A stretch of DNA of 10,180 nt. Source: an uncultured Anaerolineales bacterium. GTDB taxonomy: Bacteria; Chloroflexota; Anaerolineae; Anaerolineales; UBA6663. The stretch lies in NCBI GenBank assembly GCA_937952305.1, contig CALFZO010000167.1:1-10180 (forward strand), given 5' to 3'. The translations under genes were made by a program, and so were the position numbers. Positions 5,474 to 10,180 of the stretch are shown piece by piece; position 1 is the stretch's first letter; each line of letters starts with the position of its first letter. The notes under the pieces are model-generated. The model searched no databases and was not told the DNA's origin. It saw nothing but the letters and a program-made list of their open reading frames with translations.

Positions 5474-6151
5474 ATGCGAGCTAACCGAATTTCTGCCTGG
5501 CGCGGCCTGGCCCCGCTGGCGGTGTTGCTGCTGGCCGCGCTGGCCTGCAGCCCGCTGGCCGCCGACCCCACCGCGACCCCGGGGACGGCCACACTCTACA
5601 AGGACGACTTTTCCAACTCCGACAGCGGCTGGGGCGTGGGCACGGATGACACGGGCTCGCTGCAGTACGAAGACGGCCAGTACCGCTTCAGCATGACCCA
5701 GTCCAAGTACTTCACCTGGGGCAACCTGGCGGAGGAGACGTTCACGAACATCCGCGTCATCACCGAGGTCGAGAACAAGAGCAACACCACCGAGCCGACC
5801 TTCGGCGTCATCTGCCAGTATCAGGACGAAAACAACTTCTACTATGCCGGTTTCGGCTCAGACGGGTTCTACGCCATCGTCCGCTCCGAAGGCGGCGAGG
5901 ACACCGTGCTGACCGACATGAGCGAGGGCAACTGGCTGCAGTCCGACGACATCGCCGTCGAGGCCGACCGCTATGACCTGGAGGTGGAATGCGCGAACGG
6001 CGAGATCAAGCTGGTCGTCGACGGCAAGACCATCGCCACGGTGCAGGACGACACCTTCACCAGCGGCCAGATCGGCCTGTTCGTGCTGACCTGGGACGAG
6101 CCGACCGCCGACGTGCGCTTCGACAACCTGCGCGTCCTGGAAGCTGAGTAA
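5474..6151 (+). CDS. Lipoprotein with probable concanavalin A-like (LamG/DUF1080-type) beta-sandwich domain
   Basis: The 225-residue protein has a lipoprotein signal peptide: a positively charged start, a hydrophobic segment at 12-24 and the acceptor cysteine C25 in LLLAALAC. The residue at -3 is Ala rather than the usual Leu, so the lipobox is imperfect. A short Pro/Thr linker (26-39) follows. The rest is rich in aromatic and acidic residues and in alternating beta-strand patterns: YKDDFSNSDSGWGVG (42-56), YEDGQYRFSM (65-74), FGVICQYQDENNFYYAGFGS (110-129), YDLEVECANGEIKLVVDGK (167-185), GQIGLFVLTW (198-207) and DVRFDNLRVLE (213-223). This pattern, from a DDFS...GW opening to an FDNLRV close, is typical of concanavalin A-like sandwich domains that bind sugars or proteins on the bacterial surface. 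No catalytic residues can be named. It has its own strong ribosome binding site and probably its own promoter. The fold is inferred from pattern only. Confidence 0.85.
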   Translation: MRANRISAWRGLAPLAVLLLAALACSPLAADPTATPGTATLYKDDFSNSDSGWGVGTDDTGSLQYEDGQYRFSMTQSKYFTWGNLAEETFTNIRVITEVENKSNTTEPTFGVICQYQDENNFYYAGFGSDGFYAIVRSEGGEDTVLTDMSEGNWLQSDDIAVEADRYDLEVECANGEIKLVVDGKTIATVQDDTFTSGQIGLFVLTWDEPTADVRFDNLRVLEAE

Positions 6152-6172
6152 CCGCGGCCGCTCGACCAATAA

Positions 6173-6200
6173 GCCAGCCATGACCACGCCGCCCAACGCC
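6173..6200 (+). repeat. Partial third copy of the ureohydrolase start module
   Basis: These 28 bases are identical to 6248-6275 and 6361-6388 and include an ATG at 6180 plus the codons for MTTPPNA. A CCGCGGCCG at 6153-6161 also matches one before the next copy (6226-6234), so this looks like an older, diverged copy of the same module. Confidence 0.85.
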
Positions 6201-6371
6201 ATCGGCGTCGCCCTTAAACGAACGGCCGCGGCCGGTCATGCCGGCCCGCCAGCCATGACCACGCCGCCCAACGCCTACGGCGCGGAGCTGCAGCCGTTCG
6301 CGGGGCCGACGCCATCGGCGTCGCCCTTAAACGAACGGCCGCGGCCGGTCATGCCGGCCCGCCAGCCATGA
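6180..6371 (+). other. Upstream ORF made of duplicated ureohydrolase N-termini, overlapping the true start by ATGA
   Basis: An open frame of 63 codons starts at the ATG in the partial repeat (6180) and passes in frame through a second duplicated start (6255). There it encodes the first 17 residues of the ureohydrolase exactly (MTTPPNAYGAELQPFAG). The next repeat junction shifts the frame (period 113, not divisible by 3), and it ends with TGA at 6369-6371 on the ureohydrolase ATG (6368). It has no Shine-Dalgarno. It is most likely a by-product of local duplication; if translated, it could couple termination to initiation of the enzyme. It is not expected to make a functional protein. Confidence 0.45.
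6196..6304 (+). repeat. 109-bp direct repeat, copy 1
   Basis: Identical base for base to 6309-6417, with a four-base spacer (GCCG, 6305-6308), giving a period of 113. It contains a leader segment with the palindrome CGGCCGCGGCCG (6223-6234), an ATG (6255) and the first 49-50 bases of the ureohydrolase coding sequence. Absence of any mismatch implies a recent event, gene conversion, or an assembly error. Confidence 0.95.
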
Positions 6372-6417
6372 CCACGCCGCCCAACGCCTACGGCGCGGAG
6401 CTGCAGCCGTTCGCGGG
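6309..6417 (+). repeat. 109-bp direct repeat, copy 2 (contains the functional ureohydrolase start)
   Basis: Perfect second copy of 6196-6304. Its ATG (6368) is the one that continues in frame into the full ureohydrolase. After 6417 the copies diverge: copy 2 runs on into the gene, copy 1 into the spacer. Confidence 0.95.
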
Positions 6418-7312
6418 AATTCCGTCCTTCATGCGCCGGCCGGTCACGCGTGACCTGGCCGGCGTGGACGTGGCCATCGTCGGCGTGCCCTTCGACAGCG
6501 GCACCTCGTACCGCAGCGGCGCGCGTTTCGGGCCGCGCCAGATCCGCGCCGCCTCGCTGCTGCTGTGGGGCTATCACAACCCGCTGGCCGTCAAACCGCT
6601 GGACGTGCTCAACGTCATCGACTACGGCGACGTGGACGTGATCCCGCCGTCGATCGTCGATACGATGCACCATATCGAGGCCGAGGTGGGCGCGCTGGTG
6701 CAGGCCGGCGTCACGGTGCTGGCTCTGGGCGGTGATCACTCCATCAGCCTGCCGCTGCTGCGCGCGCACGCGCGCCGCTATGGGCCGCTGGGGGTGGTGC
6801 ACTTCGACTCGCACCCGGACACCTGGGAGACCGAGTTTGGCGGCCGCCCGTACAGCCACGGCACGCCCTTCCGGCGCGCGCTGGAGGAAGGCCTGATCGA
6901 CCCGGCCCGCTACATCCAGGTGGGCCTGCGCGGGCCCACCAGCGGGGCCGCAGACTGGCAGCAGGCGCGCGACCTCGGCATCCGCGTGATCACCCTGGAC
7001 GAGGCCGCGGCGCTGGGCGTCCCGGCCGTGGTGGCCGCCATCCAGGCGACGGCGCGCGGGCCGGTGTACGTGACCCTGGACATCGACGCCGCCGACCCGG
7101 CCTTCGCGCCCGGGACCGGCACGCCTGAAGTGGGCGGCTTCACCAGCCATCAACTCCTGCAGCTGGTGCGCGGGCTCAAAGGCCTGAACCTGGTCGGCTT
7201 CGACCTGGTGGAAGTCAGCCCGCCGTTCGACCATGCCGAGATCACGGCCATCCTGGCCGCCAACCTGGCTTTTGAGTTTCTGGCGCTGCGCGCCGTGCGC
7301 GCGCGGGCCTGA
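6368..7312 (+). CDS. Arginase/agmatinase-family ureohydrolase (agmatinase-like)
   Basis: The 314-residue protein has the complete metal site of the arginase/agmatinase superfamily: GGDHS (121-125; H124), HFDSHPDT (145-152; D147, H149, D151) and DIDAADPAFAPGTGTPE (238-254; D238, D240). PFDSGTSYRSGARFGP (41-56) and YSHGTPFRR (162-170) are also family-typical. These six His/Asp ligands hold a two-metal centre that activates water to hydrolyse a guanidino group, releasing urea. The N-terminal FDSG...GARFGP and the length fit agmatinase (agmatine to putrescine) or guanidinobutyrase. Ni-dependent guanidine hydrolases have the same motifs, so the substrate is open. HFDSH replaces the usual HFDAH, and DIDAAD the more common DID-x-LD; both are mild changes. 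There is no Shine-Dalgarno at the ATG at 6368, which lies in a duplicated tract. The gene may be read from the lipoprotein promoter, 217 bases upstream. Confidence 0.92.
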   Translation: MTTPPNAYGAELQPFAGIPSFMRRPVTRDLAGVDVAIVGVPFDSGTSYRSGARFGPRQIRAASLLLWGYHNPLAVKPLDVLNVIDYGDVDVIPPSIVDTMHHIEAEVGALVQAGVTVLALGGDHSISLPLLRAHARRYGPLGVVHFDSHPDTWETEFGGRPYSHGTPFRRALEEGLIDPARYIQVGLRGPTSGAADWQQARDLGIRVITLDEAAALGVPAVVAAIQATARGPVYVTLDIDAADPAFAPGTGTPEVGGFTSHQLLQLVRGLKGLNLVGFDLVEVSPPFDHAEITAILAANLAFEFLALRAVRARA

Positions 7313-7329
7313 CTCGAAATTCCCCTGAC

Positions 7330-7365
7330 CGCAGCAGGGCCGTCCACCTGGGCGGCCCTGTTGCG
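7330..7365. terminator. Hairpin between convergent genes, probable bidirectional terminator
   Basis: CAGGGCCG (7335-7342) pairs with CGGCCCTG (7353-7360). The stem extends outward through a G/T wobble to CGCA (7330-7333) and TGCG (7362-7365), giving 13 pairs around a ten-base loop. It lies 17 bases after the ureohydrolase stop and 23 bases past the end of the minus-strand zincin gene. The T-runs are short, as is common in GC-rich genomes. Confidence 0.7.
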
Positions 7366-7388
7366 TTAAGAAGGCTGGCCAGCACCGC

Positions 7389-8159
7389 TCACTCGGCGCC
7401 GAGGCCGCGCAGGGTGGTCTTGACGACGTCTGCGGTCTGCGGGCCGACCAGGTTATTGGCCGTGCTCTGGCCGTAGTATTCGGGGTAGACGGTGGTGGCG
7501 AAGACCTCGGCCCAGTATTCCTCGGTGGAGACGCCCGCGTACGGCTCGGCCGGGTTGCCGGGCGGCGGCTCCACGGCGCGCTGAGTGTCGAACACGCACG
7601 CCACCGACGGGTTGTCCAGGTCGCATTGGCTCGCGCCGGTCTCAGCGGAGACGGTCTGCGAGAGGTGTTTGTGGCTGCGCCAATCCAGGACGTGGCCGAT
7701 CTCGTGGACGATCAGGTAGATGGCGTAATCCGCGCCGTGGTCGAAGTTGTAGTCGGTCAGGACGATATCGCCGAGCACGTCCTGGCCCACCGGCGGCGCG
7801 AAAGCGCGCAGCTCAGGCACGGGCACGCGCGCCATCCGCACCAGGCCGCCCAGCGTGGTCACGAACGCGGCCGGGCCGCCAACCGTGTCGGCGACGCGGA
7901 CCACGGCCGTGGACGTCCATTCCAGCTCGTCGGTGGCGCGCCAGTAGCAGGCCGCGCCTTCCACGGCGCCGACGTCCACCTGGAAGACCTGCAGGAGCTC
8001 CCGCGCGATCTGCACAGCCCGCGGCAGTGTCAGGTCGGGCAGTTGGCGGTGATAGATGGCGGCCAGCGCCGCCAGGGCCAGCGCCACCAGCAGGCCGGCG
8101 AGCCACCAGCCGCGCGGGCGCCGGCGCGGCTTGAGGTCAAGATGCGCGGCAGGAGTCAT
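7389..8159 (-). CDS. Membrane-anchored zincin metalloprotease-like protein (HEIGH motif)
   Basis: The 256-residue protein has a basic N-terminus (LKPRRRPRGWW), one transmembrane helix (about 18-35) and an extracytoplasmic domain. That domain holds YLIVHEIGHVLDWR (148-161), an HExxH zinc motif with H152 and H156 as ligands and E153 as the general base. STEEYWAEVFATT (211-223), about 60 residues on, supplies a likely third ligand, E218, as in gluzincin-type AExFA motifs. The domain is otherwise unlike any named peptidase I can recall, so specificity is unknown. Four cysteines (71, 179, 188 and none nearby except these three in the domain) leave at most one disulfide. The ATG lies nine bases after the stop of the upstream lipoprotein gene, with GAGG overlapping that stop, so the two genes are probably co-transcribed and translationally linked. 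The zinc site is confident; proteolytic activity is inferred. Confidence 0.85.
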   Translation of the reverse strand: MTPAAHLDLKPRRRPRGWWLAGLLVALALAALAAIYHRQLPDLTLPRAVQIARELLQVFQVDVGAVEGAACYWRATDELEWTSTAVVRVADTVGGPAAFVTTLGGLVRMARVPVPELRAFAPPVGQDVLGDIVLTDYNFDHGADYAIYLIVHEIGHVLDWRSHKHLSQTVSAETGASQCDLDNPSVACVFDTQRAVEPPPGNPAEPYAGVSTEEYWAEVFATTVYPEYYGQSTANNLVGPQTADVVKTTLRGLGAE

Positions 8160-8168
8160 GGGGCTGCC

Positions 8169-10145
8169 TCACGGGGTCGGCGCCACCGGCAGGGCCAGCA
8201 GCGTGGGGTGGGCGCGGCCGCGGTGGACGCTAAGCGTGGTCCCGGCCGTCCAATCCAGCGGCTCGGTGTGGCCGGCGTCCGCGCCCGTCAGAGTCAGCCG
8301 CAGGCGTTTGCCGGCCTGGAAGGTGTTGGAGATCGGCAGCAGGTCGAAGACCAGGGCCACCGGCTCGTCCGCGGGCAGGATCGCCAGATACTCCGGCTGG
8401 CCGGGGTGGTAGGGCAGGCCGAAGTTGGCGAAGGGTGCCGCGGCCAGGGCGCGGTACGTGGCGCGCAAAGCGCCCTCGGTAATGTACTCAGACTGGCCGC
8501 GCGCGTTGACTTCCTCCAGATATGCGAAGAGATCGAGGTCCGGCGCGGCGGTGCTGACGTAGACCGTGATCACGGGGCTGCCGGTGAGCGTGAGGTCAGT
8601 CTGCAGGACGGGCGTGGTGTAGGTGAGGCCCTTCTCGTCGTTGGGGCGCATCTCGCGGTAGTCCACGGACTTGCCGGCCAGGTTGTCCCAGCGCGTGGCG
8701 CGGCCGGTCGTGGTGGTCAGGTCGACGGTGTACAGGTCGGCGACCTCGGCCTGGGTGGGCGGCGCGGCCGCGAGCACGCCGTCGTTGCCGGACGCCACGC
8801 TGCCGGACGGGCCGGCGGCCGCGTAGAGCAGGGCCGTCTGCGTCTCCGGCGGCGGCCACGCGGACGCCGTGTGCCACGTCCACAGGCCGGGCGCGCGGAC
8901 GGTGGCGTAGTGGATCGGGGCCTCGGCCATGACGCCGTTCTCGACGCCCTTCAGCCAGTAGTCGAACCAGCGCAGCATCTCCACCGGGCGCAGCTGCGCG
9001 TACTCGCGCGCGTAGGCGAAGCGGTTGCGGGTGGGGTTGGCCTCCCACGGTCCGATGGCCAGCTTGCGCGGGCCGGCCAGGTTGGCGTACCACAGCAGGC
9101 CGTCGCGCACGAAGCCGTCCAGCCAGCCGGTCCAGACGTAGACGGCCACGCCGGACCGGTTGAGCGCGGCCAGGTTGTCGGCCGGCGAGTCCAGACCCAA
9201 GCCGGCCTCATCGCGGAAAAGGCGCCGCCCCATCGCCGCCGACAGGTTCCAGTTGTTCGCGTGTTCGGCGCGGGCCTGGGCCAGCAGGCGGCGGCCGGGG
9301 TCGGCGTCCACGGGCGGCGGCGCGTACGCCTGGTCGATGGCGTCGATGAACTCGCTCCAGGCCTGCACGAACTCCTGGCGGTACATGCCGCCGGGGTAGA
9401 CAAAGTCGAAGTAATCGAAGCCGGCCGAAGCCGGGAAGATGGCGGCCAGGTGCGGCGGGGCCTGGCTCATGGCCAGCAGTTGATTGGCCCCGTCGTAGCC
9501 GGAGCCGGTCATGCCGAGGCGGCCCGTGCTCCAGGGTTGGGCGGCCAGCCACTCGATGAGGTCGTAGGCATCGCGGGCTTCGGTGGGCGAGAGGAAGCCC
9601 TCGTAGCGCCCGAACGAGGCGCCGGTCCCGCGCGCGTCGGCGATGGCGAGCACATAGCCCTGCTCGAGCAACAGGCGCGCGTCCGGGATCACGTCGACGT
9701 AGCTCAGGATCTGGTCGCCGTAGTAGAAGGCGCGATGCTGGCGCGTGTAGATCAAGATGACGGGCAGCGGCTCCGTTGCGGGCTGGCCGTAGGCGTCGGT
9801 CGGACGCAGGATATCGACCGCCAGGCGGACGCCGTCCCGCATGGGCACGTACTGGGACGAGCGGGTAAAGCCGTGATAGCGCGCCTCCGAGTAACCGGCA
9901 TATTGTCCGAAAGCGGACAGACGCGTCTCGGCGGCGGGCAAGGGTGGGGCGGTGGGGCGGGCGATGACGCGCGGCGCTGCGGTCGGCGAGGGCGCCGTGA
10001 CCGTGGGCGCAAGAGTCGTGGTAGGCGCGGCTGTGGGCGGCAGCGTGGCGCCGGGGCCGCAGGCGGCCAGGCTCAGACACAAGACGGCGGCCAACGCCGA
10101 GACGGCCGGGCAGCGCCGAGAAACAGGTTGCGCGAGGGCAAACAT
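8169..10145 (-). CDS. CocE/NonD (S15)-family hydrolase-like lipoprotein, probably lacking catalytic Ser and His
   Basis: The 658-residue protein starts with a lipoprotein signal (LSLAAC, acceptor C29) and a Pro/Thr/Ala linker (31-72), so it should sit on the outer face of the membrane. The alpha/beta-hydrolase domain follows the CocE/NonD pattern: VPMRDGVRLAVDILRP (100-115), DARGTGASFGRYEG (170-183), ARDAYDLIEWLAAQPWSTG (190-208), then GMTGSGYDGANQ (211-222). Members normally read G-x-S-Y-x-G there, so the nucleophile position is G216, with S215 one place early. The acid remains in GWLD (D343), but GPWEAN (365-370) has A369 where GPWxH carries the catalytic His. The C-terminal jelly-roll domain typical of the family begins near residue 507 (VLQTDLTLTG at 513-522). 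Relatives hydrolyse acyl esters, amides or X-Pro dipeptides. AAGGTG-type Shine-Dalgarno (10151-10156) supports the ATG at 10145. Fold is confident; activity is doubtful. Confidence 0.92.
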   Translation of the reverse strand: MFALAQPVSRRCPAVSALAAVLCLSLAACGPGATLPPTAAPTTTLAPTVTAPSPTAAPRVIARPTAPPLPAAETRLSAFGQYAGYSEARYHGFTRSSQYVPMRDGVRLAVDILRPTDAYGQPATEPLPVILIYTRQHRAFYYGDQILSYVDVIPDARLLLEQGYVLAIADARGTGASFGRYEGFLSPTEARDAYDLIEWLAAQPWSTGRLGMTGSGYDGANQLLAMSQAPPHLAAIFPASAGFDYFDFVYPGGMYRQEFVQAWSEFIDAIDQAYAPPPVDADPGRRLLAQARAEHANNWNLSAAMGRRLFRDEAGLGLDSPADNLAALNRSGVAVYVWTGWLDGFVRDGLLWYANLAGPRKLAIGPWEANPTRNRFAYAREYAQLRPVEMLRWFDYWLKGVENGVMAEAPIHYATVRAPGLWTWHTASAWPPPETQTALLYAAAGPSGSVASGNDGVLAAAPPTQAEVADLYTVDLTTTTGRATRWDNLAGKSVDYREMRPNDEKGLTYTTPVLQTDLTLTGSPVITVYVSTAAPDLDLFAYLEEVNARGQSEYITEGALRATYRALAAAPFANFGLPYHPGQPEYLAILPADEPVALVFDLLPISNTFQAGKRLRLTLTGADAGHTEPLDWTAGTTLSVHRGRAHPTLLALPVAPTP

Positions 10146-10180
10146 GGCGGCACCTTGAATGGGATGACACCATGCTACTC

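Noticed and set aside
6173..6417. CRISPR array or mobile-element ends
   Set aside because: The repeats are gene-start duplications with a four-base spacer and contain coding sequence; there are no regular spacers, no terminal inverted repeats and no transposase.
9208..10173. 321-codon minus-strand frame overlapping the S15-like gene
   Set aside because: Alternate-frame shadow rich in Arg, Pro and His; it lacks any motif, whereas the other frame carries lipobox and hydrolase motifs.

Overview
The window looks like chromosomal DNA of a high-GC bacterium. The Chloroflexota, and within them an Anaerolineae-like lineage, fit best. This is inference from style: GC-rich codons throughout, two lipoproteins with Pro/Thr/Ala-rich linkers, a 'VYLPLV' stretch behind a signal peptide, and a GC-rich intergenic block of hairpins. 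There are no rRNA, tRNA, phage, transposon or CRISPR signals. I see nine protein genes, one of them cut by the window edge.

Layout. (1) Positions 1-796, minus strand: a class IV PLP aminotransferase / aminodeoxychorismate lyase-type enzyme with its C-terminus outside the window. Its -10-like element lies so close to the ATG that the mRNA may be leaderless. (2) Positions 917-1936, plus strand, divergent from the first: a secreted protein of unknown function. (3) Positions 1937-2326: a non-coding, hairpin-rich stretch ending in a candidate promoter/operator. (4) Positions 2327-5367, plus strand: an operon of a Fur-family metalloregulator and a complete group I ECF transporter for a transition metal, most likely Ni/Co. 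It comprises CbiM/NikM fused to a PDGLE (CbiN/NikN-like) domain, CbiQ and CbiO. (5) Positions 5474-6151, plus: a small lipoprotein with a probable concanavalin-A-like domain. (6) Positions 6368-7312, plus: an arginase/agmatinase-family ureohydrolase, preceded by a duplicated copy of its own start region. (7) Positions 7330-7365: a strong hairpin between convergent genes. (8) Positions 10145-7389, minus: a two-gene unit of a CocE/NonD-like S15-family lipoprotein and a membrane-anchored HEIGH zincin.

How the genes may work together. The regulator probably senses a metal and controls the downstream transporter: CbiM binds the metal, CbiQ couples and CbiO hydrolyses ATP. The ureohydrolase downstream is also metal-dependent. 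Arginase-family members are usually Mn enzymes, but Ni-dependent guanidine hydrolases are known in this family, so the proximity is suggestive without being proof. The two minus-strand genes encode an extracytoplasmic hydrolase-like lipoprotein and a membrane metalloprotease-like protein.

Points most worth a second look: the S15-like protein has Gly at the nucleophile position and Ala at the catalytic His position; a perfect 109-bp direct repeat recreates the ureohydrolase start out of frame, giving an upstream ORF that ends ATGA on the true start; and CbiM has seven residues in front of its metal-binding N-terminal motif, where the family normally starts Met-His.
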